In this document: piece by piece, positions 1-5,684 of the stretch
Layout of the letters: every line of letters begins with the position of its first letter
Numbering within the stretch: the stretch's first letter is position 1
Assembly (NCBI GenBank): GCA_937896495.1
Contig: CALBNQ010000123.1
Location: forward strand, 1-11,737
Direction: 5' to 3'
DNA from: an uncultured archaeon
Lineage (GTDB): Archaea > Thermoproteota > Nitrososphaeria > Nitrososphaerales > Nitrosopumilaceae
Length of the DNA: 11,737 nucleotides
Notes under the pieces: model-generated
Told to the model about the DNA's origin: nothing
Seen by the model: the letters and a program-made list of their open reading frames with translations, nothing else
Databases searched by the model: none
Position numbers and translations under genes: made by a program

Positions 1-82
1 TGATGTAAGTAAAAACTGGCGTGTAGTATTTAAATTCCAAGATGGCAACGCATATGTTGTCGATTATGAGGACTATCACTAA
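1..82 (+). CDS. higB: HigB-type toxin, C-terminal fragment (cut by window start)
   Basis: The frame from base 2 gives 26 residues before a TAA at 80-82, beginning DVSKNWRVVFKFQDGN and ending in DYEDYH. This is the typical C-terminal strand pair of the RelE/HigB mRNA-interferase fold: Trp-Arg, a hydrophobic strand, Asp-Gly, then a strand ending in Tyr-His. Family members cleave ribosome-bound mRNA when not bound by the antitoxin. The N-terminal part lies outside the window, so intactness cannot be judged. The stop overlaps the next start by one base (TAATG), which indicates translational coupling with higA. Toxin-first order is characteristic of higBA and unlike most toxin-antitoxin operons. 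Identification rests on a short stretch plus the adjacent antitoxin. Confidence 0.8.
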   Translation, partial: DVSKNWRVVFKFQDGNAYVVDYEDYH

Positions 83-372
83 TGAGCATGCATAATCCCC
101 CACATCCAGGAGAATTCATCAAAGAAATTTATCTCAAACCGTTCAAGCTCAGTTACCGTAGTGTTGCACTCAAGCTAAAAGTCTCCCCCTCAACATTTTT
201 ACGTTTGATAAAGGGCCAAACCAACATAAGCCCAGAAATGGCACTACGCCTATCTAAAGGCCTTGGACGTTCACCGGAAAGTTGGCTAGCTATGCAAGAC
301 AACTTCAATCTTTGGCATGCAAAACAGTCAATAAACCTTGATGAAATTGAACCTATTGCTATTCCAGCTTAA
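82..372 (+). CDS. higA: HigA-family antitoxin, XRE-type helix-turn-helix
   Basis: This 96-residue protein starts at the ATG overlapping the higB stop. The N-terminus has the hallmark HPGEFI segment of HigA antitoxins (residues 8-13). A helix-turn-helix follows at about residues 24-67 (SVALKLKVSPSTFLRLIKG, then PEMALRLSKGLGRSPESWL), and the family's W-x-x-MQ-x-x-(F/Y)-x-L-W segment lies near residues 68-78. HigA binds and neutralises HigB and, with it, represses the operon promoter, which would lie upstream of this window. Length is normal for the family. Base composition is clearly less AT-rich than the archaeal genes further right. The gene is immediately followed by an attC-like structure, as in toxin-antitoxin cassettes of chromosomal integrons of Gammaproteobacteria. 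Origin by transfer from bacteria, or from a separate bacterial contig, is inferred. Confidence 0.93.
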   Translation: MSMHNPPHPGEFIKEIYLKPFKLSYRSVALKLKVSPSTFLRLIKGQTNISPEMALRLSKGLGRSPESWLAMQDNFNLWHAKQSINLDEIEPIAIPA

Positions 373-377
373 GTCCA

Positions 378-500
378 GGCGCTAACCAGGCGTTCAACGC
401 GGAACGCTTGAGGTTTGGCGTTTGGGGGACCGATTTTTCATCAATCATTACCGGTGGCCTTGCTGCGTGGGGCCAGCGTCCGGTTAACTTAGCGTTATGC
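378..500 (+). other. Integron attC recombination site (cassette 3' end)
   Basis: Two imperfect inverted arms flank a roughly 68-base centre. The left arm has an R''-like box ending in GCTAAC (381-386), a 6-base spacer, then an L''-like box TTCAACGCGGAACGC (393-407). The right arm has an L'-like box GCGTCCGGTTAA (476-487), a 6-base spacer CTTAGC, then an R' box GTTATGC (494-500). The reverse complement of the right L box (TTAACCGGACGC) pairs with the left L box except for two extra left-strand bases, matching the extrahelical bases that attC sites use for strand choice. TTAGCGTTATGC resembles the 3' end of Vibrio-type repeats. Position directly after a higA stop fits a cassette. IntI-type integrases cut between G and TT of R', here 494/495. 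No integrase gene or second attC is visible. Confidence 0.82.
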
Positions 501-683
501 AACTAGACTATTGGGTCATTTTACACTTTTTTTAAAATAATTTTTAAAAAAACAAATTGCATCAAAGAACTTGATTTGTCAAAAAAATAAATTCTATCAA
601 AATATTTTCTTCTCAATCGTAATGGATTATATGAAAATAGGCACAGAAAACACTGAAAAAATTGTGAAACCCATGTTAAAACG
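501..683. other. AT-rich stretch between attC and the first archaeal promoter
   Basis: Composition changes abruptly just after the attC R' box to very AT-rich DNA with T and A runs (about 527-555). I see no RNA gene and no convincing coding region. A frame open from 541 to 696 with a possible ATG at 622 would end in a 24-residue peptide, but has no recognisable motif. This stretch holds the junction between the bacterial-looking block and the archaeal chromosome. Confidence 0.5.
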
Positions 684-691
684 TTATATAA
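684..691 (+). promoter_or_regulatory. TATA box for the cyclophilin-like gene
   Basis: TTATATAA is centred about 27 bases before the TTG at 714. Archaeal transcription starts about 25-27 bases after the TATA centre, so the mRNA would begin at or next to the TTG. This supports the TTG start and a leaderless message. Confidence 0.6.
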
Positions 692-713
692 TCTAATCAT
701 TTTAAATAACAAA

Positions 714-1100
714 TTGAGCACGTTTTCTGTATCAAAAAAGCAATTAATTTTAGAAATTCAAGAAAAAGCAAAAATTCCTTGTGATCTTAAACGCCATCTT
801 TCTCCTAGAACTGTTGGAACAATTATGAGATCTATTCCTTTAGAAGGACATGCTCATCTATTAGGACAGAGTATTGTTTACTTTGAAACAAATGTTGATT
901 CTGGAACCGAACGTGCAAGAACCGAATTTAAAAAAGGTGATGTTGCTTTTTTACCTTCTACTGGAAGTGTTTGTTTTTTCATTAAAGATGCTGTTTTTGG
1001 AAAACCTTTGACCCCTATTGGAAAACTAGGAAATAACATTGATGCGTTAAATGATATTAAATCTGGTGATGTTTTACGTCTCTATGAAGATGTTGATTGA
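714..1100 (+). CDS. Cyclophilin-like domain protein (TM1367-like)
   Basis: This 128-residue protein resembles the small beta-barrel 'cyclophilin-like' family (TM1367-like, Cyclophil_like). The resemblance includes the hydrophobic PRTVGTIMRSIPLEGHAHL region (31-49), the strand IVYFET (54-59), the GDVAFLPSTGSVCFFI block (76-90) and the C-terminal GNNIDALNDIKSGDVLRLY (106-124). Family members share the peptidyl-prolyl isomerase barrel fold, but mostly lack proven isomerase activity, so the biochemical role is unknown. It is probably cytosolic, since there is no signal or membrane segment. The start is TTG, supported by a TATA box 27 bases upstream. The 3' end overlaps the convergent S25e gene by 19 bases. 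It is the first clearly archaeal gene after the attC junction. Confidence 0.8.
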   Translation: MSTFSVSKKQLILEIQEKAKIPCDLKRHLSPRTVGTIMRSIPLEGHAHLLGQSIVYFETNVDSGTERARTEFKKGDVAFLPSTGSVCFFIKDAVFGKPLTPIGKLGNNIDALNDIKSGDVLRLYEDVD

Positions 1101-1375
1101 TACAAGTGATGTCCTGAATAACCGCCAACTCTCTTTACAACACCTTTCTTTAATGATTCTATAAGAAATGCATTTGCTGCTGAAATTTTAACACCCATTT
1201 GTCTTGCCATATCTTGTACTGTGATAACCTTGGAGTTTTCAATAATTCTCATTGCTTGTTTTTCATCAACTTTTACTGTGATCTCAGCTTTTCTTGGACC
1301 TCCTTCACCTTTGTCTTTCTTACTTTTCTTAGAGTCTTTTGGTGATTTGTTTGTAGTTGGTTTTCCTCCGGCCAT
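1082..1375 (-). CDS. rps25e: Small ribosomal subunit protein eS25 (S25e)
   Basis: This 97-residue protein has a very lysine-rich, flexible N-terminus (about residues 1-30). A winged-helix domain follows (about 35-97), containing the ITVQDMARQMGVKISAANAFL helix-turn-helix region and a C-terminal wing ending GVVKRVGGYSGHHLYQ. This is the standard arrangement of eukaryote/archaeal S25e, a small-subunit protein near the decoding/head region, found in Thermoproteota and Thaumarchaeota but not in all archaea. The ATG is preceded by a TATA element about 27 bases upstream, implying a leaderless mRNA. The 3' end overlaps the convergent cyclophilin-like gene by 19 bases. Confidence 0.93.
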   Translation of the reverse strand: MAGGKPTTNKSPKDSKKSKKDKGEGGPRKAEITVKVDEKQAMRIIENSKVITVQDMARQMGVKISAANAFLIESLKKGVVKRVGGYSGHHLYQSTSS

Positions 1376-1397
1376 AAAATGAGAAAAAAATATTCCT

Positions 1398-1406
1398 CTT
1401 ATAAAC
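1398..1406 (-). promoter_or_regulatory. TATA box for the S25e gene
   Basis: On the minus strand the sequence reads GTTTATAAG, centred about 27 bases before the S25e ATG at 1375. The predicted transcript starts at about the A of the start codon, leaving no leader. Confidence 0.6.
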
Positions 1407-1458
1407 GATGAACCTATTGTTTTTTGTATTTTGAATTTGGGTTAGTGATGATTTTTCA

Positions 1459-1468
1459 AATATAAATA
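1459..1468 (+). promoter_or_regulatory. TATA box for the 70-aa zinc-binding-like gene
   Basis: AATATAAATA is centred about 26-27 bases before the ATG at 1490, again giving a predicted leaderless transcript. It shares the 114-base divergent region with the S25e promoter; the two boxes are about 60 bases apart and point away from each other. Confidence 0.65.
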
Positions 1469-1489
1469 ACATCTTGGTTTCCTATCATT

Positions 1490-1702
1490 ATGGGAATAAT
1501 TTCAAAAGGCGCAAAATGTAATGTTGAGAGCTGTGATCAAGATGGCGCTCGTTCATTAAACACTACAAAAGTTGAAAATGCCGGTCTTAGGGTAACTGCA
1601 GCTGGTAAAAAATCTGTTCTATGTAAAGAACATTACAAAGAATACAAAAAGGAATCAAAAGATGATCGAGACCTTGAACGTGCTAGATTTGACAAGTTTT
1701 AG
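1490..1702 (+). CDS. Small conserved-type protein with a C-x4-C / C-x2-H putative zinc site
   Basis: This 70-residue protein has Cys10 and Cys15 near the N-terminus and Cys45-x2-His48 in the middle, a spacing (C-x4-C, 29 residues, C-x2-H) that could bind one zinc ion. Between them is a polar strand-rich stretch (SLNTTKVENAGLRVTAAG). The C-terminal third is highly charged (KEYKKESKDDRDLERARF) and is probably helical. The charge and size fit a nucleic-acid- or ribosome-associated protein, but I do not recognise a named family and assign no function. It has its own TATA box and appears leaderless. Its TAG stop overlaps the TAA stop of the convergent deoxyhypusine synthase family gene in a shared TTAG. 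Confidence 0.8.
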   Translation: MGIISKGAKCNVESCDQDGARSLNTTKVENAGLRVTAAGKKSVLCKEHYKEYKKESKDDRDLERARFDKF

Positions 1703-2793
1703 TTCTTCTTTTTTGATTTTTTAATTTTGTTTGCTGGATTTTTCATATAATCTTCTTTTAATTCATTATACAATTTACCAATTTTCTTGTACAGTCTTTT
1801 TGGTTTCCTTGTTTTTTGATTACTTAAAACATACAATGCAAGAATTGGAAATGCAATTGTTGCATCTGCGTAAACTGTAACCATTCCATTATGTGCATCT
1901 TGAACTTTCCCCCAACTTTTCCCTTCTTGTAATGTGGCCCCTGACAATCCTCCCGTATCTGGTCTTGCATCTGTAATCTGAATCACATAATCTTGCCCTC
2001 CATCATTTCTTCTTAGAATTTGATCTAATAGTGGTCCTGTCTGTTGAGCTGTATTCTTTGGTACTCCTCCACCTAATTCTAAAATTCCTGATTTTTTTGA
2101 ACCATACAGAATTGCTGCTTGTTCTATTATCTCTCTTACAAAATCTAAATTGTATGTCTTACCTGCTAGTCTATGAACTGCTAGGTTTAATGCAAGTGAT
2201 GAATCTTTTATTGTCGATACATACACTGGAACATCATAGTCATATGCAGTTGTAATGAAACTTTTTTCAGGATGTTTTGAATGCTCTTTACTCATCTTAC
2301 CCATTACATTACAAAATTCTGCAGTTGTAAATGACTTGTCAGAAAAACTTTCACCAAACATTTTTTGAATAACTTGATCTTCAGCTTCTAGTGTTTCATA
2401 AAATTTAATGTAAATATCTCTAATCCTAACAATTTCATTTTCATATAATTTCATATCATCTACATTGAAACTACCTTGTTTTACAGGCAACCCCCATGCA
2501 AAATGATCTTCATGGTACACATTAGCACCTGTTGCAATTATCCAATCCACAAACCCTCTTTCAATTAACGTTTTAATGATTCCACCAAATCCCACTGGCG
2601 TTAAAGCTCCTGAAACTGTAAGACAAATTGTTGCATCTTCTTTGATCATTTTTGCATATAGTTTTGCAGCATCACCTAATTGTCTCCCATTAAATCCTGA
2701 ACTTGCAAACACATTGACTAAATCCTCAATGGTCATTTTTTCATCTAATTTTATGTGTGGAATATCTTTACCATGAAATTTGTGCGGGTCCAC
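1699..2793 (-). CDS. Deoxyhypusine synthase family protein (DHS or DHS-like polyamine enzyme)
   Basis: This 364-residue protein has the full DHS fold. It shows the NAD-binding SGALTPVGFGGIIKTLIERG (61-80), ATGANVYHEDHF (88-99), LELGGGVPKNTAQQTGP (238-254), DARPDTGGLSGAT (275-287), SWGKV (293-297) with Lys296 equivalent to the human nucleophile Lys329, and VYADATIAFP (307-316). DHS moves the aminobutyl group of spermidine to a lysine of aIF5A. Here the residues matching human His288 and Asn292 are Asn247 and Gln251, and the PKN...QT and DARPDTGGLSGAT blocks are those of the 'DHS-like' branch known from bacteria, some of which make polyamines. So the substrate is uncertain. It starts with GTG, supported by a TATA element at about -26. 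The C-terminus is a lysine-rich tail (NKIKKSKKKN). Confidence 0.9.
   Translation of the reverse strand: MDPHKFHGKDIPHIKLDEKMTIEDLVNVFASSGFNGRQLGDAAKLYAKMIKEDATICLTVSGALTPVGFGGIIKTLIERGFVDWIIATGANVYHEDHFAWGLPVKQGSFNVDDMKLYENEIVRIRDIYIKFYETLEAEDQVIQKMFGESFSDKSFTTAEFCNVMGKMSKEHSKHPEKSFITTAYDYDVPVYVSTIKDSSLALNLAVHRLAGKTYNLDFVREIIEQAAILYGSKKSGILELGGGVPKNTAQQTGPLLDQILRRNDGGQDYVIQITDARPDTGGLSGATLQEGKSWGKVQDAHNGMVTVYADATIAFPILALYVLSNQKTRKPKRLYKKIGKLYNELKEDYMKNPANKIKKSKKKN
1703..1731 (+). terminator. U-rich terminator candidate for the 70-aa gene
   Basis: Directly after the TAG at 1700-1702 the plus strand is a near-continuous T tract (TTCTTCTTTTTTGATTTTTT and on). Archaeal RNA polymerase terminates on such U tracts without a hairpin. 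The tract is the antisense of the AAA/AAG codons for the Lys-rich C-terminus of the convergent DHS-family gene. Confidence 0.5.
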
Positions 2794-2812
2794 AACAAAA
2801 ATGATCTTTTAC

Positions 2813-2824
2813 CGTAAATAATAC
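2813..2824 (-). promoter_or_regulatory. TATA element for the DHS-family gene
   Basis: The minus strand reads GTATTATTTAC, centred about 26 bases before the GTG at 2793. This supports the GTG start and a leaderless mRNA. The element is weaker than the other TATA boxes here. Confidence 0.45.
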
Positions 2825-2840
2825 TTGCGTACTTTGAAAT

Positions 2841-2850
2841 TTTAAATAAA
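2841..2850 (+). promoter_or_regulatory. TATA box for the 110-aa unknown gene
   Basis: TTTAAATAAA lies about 43 bases before the ATG at 2889. Transcription would start near 2870-2873, leaving a leader of about 16-19 bases. If so, this gene is an exception to the leaderless pattern of its neighbours. Confidence 0.45.
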
Positions 2851-2888
2851 ATATTCTTTAATTAGGAATATCATAAAATCTCTATCAT

Positions 2889-3221
2889 ATGGATATTGTT
2901 GATTTACATAACCCGCAACGAGTAAACAAAACTCCTGATGATGTCAAAGTTTTATTTTCTTCTGGTAATTTTACTCAAGATGAATTTAAAATATCTCATG
3001 TAGAATTACGATACTATCATGAAAGAACTGATGAGAAATTAGGCAATTACTCTTTGATTACATCTTTTGTTGAAACTGACAAAGGAACAGTTGAGATGAT
3101 TTATGATGAAGGATTTCGTGGTGATGATTCTCTAAATAGAGCAGCAAATTTTCTTACATCCAATCTTGGAATTTCTGGTTTGATTTTACGTTCAATTATA
3201 TCGTTACGTGGAAATAAATAA
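2889..3221 (+). CDS. Protein of unknown function (110 aa)
   Basis: I do not recognise a family. The 110-residue protein is soluble and mixed alpha/beta. A polar N-terminus (MDIVDLHNPQRVNKTPDDV) is followed by alternating strand-like segments (ISHVELRYYHER, YSLITSFVET, GTVEMIYDEGF, about 36-75). A C-terminal segment (LNRAANFLTSNLGISGLILRSIISL, about 82-106) looks like an amphipathic helix with a hydrophobic tail. There are no cysteines and no signal peptide. It is divergent from the DHS-family gene and convergent with the membrane-anchored gene to the right, so it is probably monocistronic. A T-rich tract follows the stop. Codon use and AT content match the neighbours. Confidence 0.75.
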   Translation: MDIVDLHNPQRVNKTPDDVKVLFSSGNFTQDEFKISHVELRYYHERTDEKLGNYSLITSFVETDKGTVEMIYDEGFRGDDSLNRAANFLTSNLGISGLILRSIISLRGNK

Positions 3222-3243
3222 AATCCATCTTTTAATTTTAGTA

Positions 3244-3263
3244 CCTTTTTTTGTATATTTTTT
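3244..3263 (+). terminator. U-rich terminator after the 110-aa gene
   Basis: A run of T residues interrupted by GTATA (CTTTTTTTGTATATTTTTTA) lies 23 bases after the stop at 3221 and just before the end of the convergent gene at 3265. This is a typical hairpin-free archaeal terminator. Confidence 0.55.
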
Positions 3264-3264
3264 A

Positions 3265-3708
3265 CTAGTCATCTAAAATATCTTGCAAGTGCGGATATTC
3301 ATCTACCCAAAATTTTTGATTTACACATTCCCACTCGTATAGTGTAAATGATTGATTTTTTGATTCAGAATAATTATCATTTAATTTTGTAATTTGGTTT
3401 TTAATATTTTCAATCTCCCCCTGTTGTTCTGATAAATACCTTAAACGATGTTCAGCTTCTAGGATTTTTTCTTCCATCTTCACTTCAAAATATGATTGAG
3501 GTTTTGCGTCCATGCATGAATATTTTATTATTTCATCATATTGTAATTGCAATTCCTTGACTTTTTGTTGATCTAATTCAAATTCATTAAAGATTACTTT
3601 AGCATCTGTATTTTCTTCTGTTGATTTTGAATCATCAGTTGCAATAACTGCAAAAATCACCCCTATACAACTAATAATTACAAATCCTAGGAGCATATTT
3701 TTATTCAT
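3265..3708 (-). CDS. Membrane-anchored coiled-coil protein of unknown function
   Basis: This 147-residue protein begins with a short positive N-terminus and one hydrophobic segment (residues 5-23), which could be a signal anchor or a signal peptide. The rest should face outside. A long charged helical region follows, strongest at about residues 75-110 (EEKILEAEHRLRYLSEQQGE onward), with a coiled-coil-like heptad pattern. Two cysteines (65 and 128) flank the coiled coil and could form a disulphide. NYS and NQS sequons near 112-120 are possible N-glycosylation sites. The C-terminus is aromatic and acidic. I cannot assign a family. A role at the cell surface or in the pseudoperiplasmic space is inferred only from topology. 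Confidence 0.7.
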   Translation of the reverse strand: MNKNMLLGFVIISCIGVIFAVIATDDSKSTEENTDAKVIFNEFELDQQKVKELQLQYDEIIKYSCMDAKPQSYFEVKMEEKILEAEHRLRYLSEQQGEIENIKNQITKLNDNYSESKNQSFTLYEWECVNQKFWVDEYPHLQDILDD

Positions 3709-3817
3709 TGACTTTGATAATTAATTTCTCAACTTAAGGCTTTTCAAGACAATTTTCCACTTTTTCAATATTTTGACAAACTAATAGTTCATAAGTAAAA
3801 CTATCCCGCGTGTACAT

Positions 3818-5680
3818 ATGCGAATACTGCAACTACATTGTGATAGCATAGAGTACACTCCAACAAAAAAGGAGATCAAATCAGCTGAGGATATAGAAAA
3901 TCCACAAACACAAAGACTAGAAGAACTAGTTGTTGTTTTTGTGGCAATTGAAGATGGTGATGATTCATCTGTTGCACAAAACGCTATTACTCAAATTAAA
4001 AATTCCATGGAAAAAATTGGATGTAAAAAATTGCTCTTATATCCATATGCTCATCTTAGTTCAAACTTGGCAAAACCTTCAACTGCCATGTCTTTGCTCA
4101 AAGAGATGGAATCTGGTGCTTCTGAACTTGAAGTATCCCACTCTCCATTTGGTTGGACAAAGTCTTACAAACTTCAGGTAAAAGGTCATCCTTTAGCTGA
4201 GAGTTCTAAAGTTGTAACAAAGGACTCTGAATCAAAAGATACAGAAATTACTTCTGATGCATTAAAGGGTGAATCTACCATCCGTTCATACTGGAAGATA
4301 TTGTCCCCTGATGGAACATTAACAAATATTGGTGATTTTGATTTTTCAAATCATAAAAAATTAGAAATTTTGGCAAAATATGAATCTGCAAAAAGCCGTG
4401 CAGTTGATCAACCTCCACCACATGTGGCATTAATGAAGAAATTAGGAATTGCAGATTATGAACCTGCATCTGATTCAGGCAACATGAGATTTTTCCCTAA
4501 TGGCAGATTAATCAAATCTTTGATTGAGCGATATGTAACTGATAGAGTAAAGGAGTATGGAGGTTATGAAGTTGAAACTCCAATCATGTATGATTCAGAA
4601 CATCCAAGTATGGTCAGTTACTTTAATCGATTCCCTGCAAGACAATACAATATTGATTCTGAAGGAAAGAAACTGTTTTTACGATTTGCAGCTTGTTTTG
4701 GTCAATTTTTGATGGCAAATCATTTCCAATTATCTTACAAAAATTTACCATACAAACTCTATGAACTAACAAGGTATAGTTTTCGTCGTGAGCAATCCGG
4801 TGAATTAGTTGGGTTACGTCGTCTTAGAGCATTTACTATGCCTGATTGTCATGCATTTTGCAAAGATATTCCTCAAGCCGTAGATGAAATCAAAGTCAGA
4901 TTTGACTTGTCTCAAAGTGTTTTACGTGAATTGGGAATTGAAGAATCTGATTATGAAATGGCAATTAGATTTACTGAGGATTTTTACAATGGAAATAAAT
5001 CCTCAATTGAAGAATTAGTAAAAAAACATGGACGACCTGTACTTGTTGAAATGTGGAAGGAAAAGTTTTTTTATTTTGTATTGAAATGGGAATTTAATTT
5101 TATTGATAATTTGGGAAAAGCATCTGCATTATCCACTGATCAAATTGATGTTGAAAATGGAGATAGATATGGTATAGAATTCATTGATGAAAACAATAGT
5201 GCACAACATCCAATTATTTTACATAATTCTCCTAGCGGTGCAATTGAGCGAATCATATATGCATTATTGGAAAAAGCTGCTAAAGATTCCAAAGAAGGAA
5301 GAAAAGCACAACTCCCATTATGGCTTGCCCCAACACAAATCAGAATCATCCCATTAAATGAAGAATTTTATGATTTCTGTGAAAAATTAACTGATCGATT
5401 ATCTGCAAATAATATCCGTGTAGATATTGATGATCGAAACGGAAGCATTGGTAAGAGAATTCGCGATGCTGAAAAAGAATGGATTCAATACATTTTGGTA
5501 ATAGGTGAAAAAGAAGCAAACTCTGAAAATCTAAGTGTGCGAGATAGACAAACAGGAAACGTCAAAGAAATTTCTTTTGATGATTTTTTGACTGAAATTA
5601 ATAATCAAACAAAAGAAAAGCCTTTCACTGGTTTGAATATGCCTAAACATCTCTCAAAGAGACCACAACTAATGGTGTAG
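3818..5680 (+). CDS. thrS: Threonyl-tRNA synthetase, archaeal type
   Basis: This 620-residue class II synthetase charges tRNA-Thr. Residues 1 to about 145 form the archaeal-specific editing domain (start MRILQLHCDSIEY), related to D-aminoacyl-tRNA deacylase, which removes mischarged serine. The catalytic core spans about 200-495. Motif 2 is FRREQSGELVGLRRLRAF (322-339) and motif 3 is SGAIERIIYALLE (473-485, Arg478). The zinc ligands that recognise threonine appear as Cys293, His345 and His469. The anticodon-binding domain runs from about 503 to 600 (APTQIRIIPL, then DIDDRNGSIGKRIRDAE). Length is normal for archaeal ThrRS. A weak TATA-like element (ATAAGTAA, about 3791-3798) lies about 25 bases before the ATG, suggesting a leaderless mRNA. 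It ends 4 bases before the agmatinase gene, so the two are probably cotranscribed. Confidence 0.97.
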   Translation: MRILQLHCDSIEYTPTKKEIKSAEDIENPQTQRLEELVVVFVAIEDGDDSSVAQNAITQIKNSMEKIGCKKLLLYPYAHLSSNLAKPSTAMSLLKEMESGASELEVSHSPFGWTKSYKLQVKGHPLAESSKVVTKDSESKDTEITSDALKGESTIRSYWKILSPDGTLTNIGDFDFSNHKKLEILAKYESAKSRAVDQPPPHVALMKKLGIADYEPASDSGNMRFFPNGRLIKSLIERYVTDRVKEYGGYEVETPIMYDSEHPSMVSYFNRFPARQYNIDSEGKKLFLRFAACFGQFLMANHFQLSYKNLPYKLYELTRYSFRREQSGELVGLRRLRAFTMPDCHAFCKDIPQAVDEIKVRFDLSQSVLRELGIEESDYEMAIRFTEDFYNGNKSSIEELVKKHGRPVLVEMWKEKFFYFVLKWEFNFIDNLGKASALSTDQIDVENGDRYGIEFIDENNSAQHPIILHNSPSGAIERIIYALLEKAAKDSKEGRKAQLPLWLAPTQIRIIPLNEEFYDFCEKLTDRLSANNIRVDIDDRNGSIGKRIRDAEKEWIQYILVIGEKEANSENLSVRDRQTGNVKEISFDDFLTEINNQTKEKPFTGLNMPKHLSKRPQLMV

Positions 5681-5684
5681 TGTT

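Noticed and set aside
541..696. Open frame with an ATG at 622 encoding a 24-residue peptide ending KRYII
   Set aside because: No motif, no clear promoter at the right distance and extreme AT content; its 3' end overlaps the TATA box of the next gene.
2031..2255. Leucine-rich 74-residue plus-strand frame
   Set aside because: It is antisense to the conserved catalytic core of the DHS-family gene, and its leucine/hydrophobic bias is what reversing an AT-rich gene produces.
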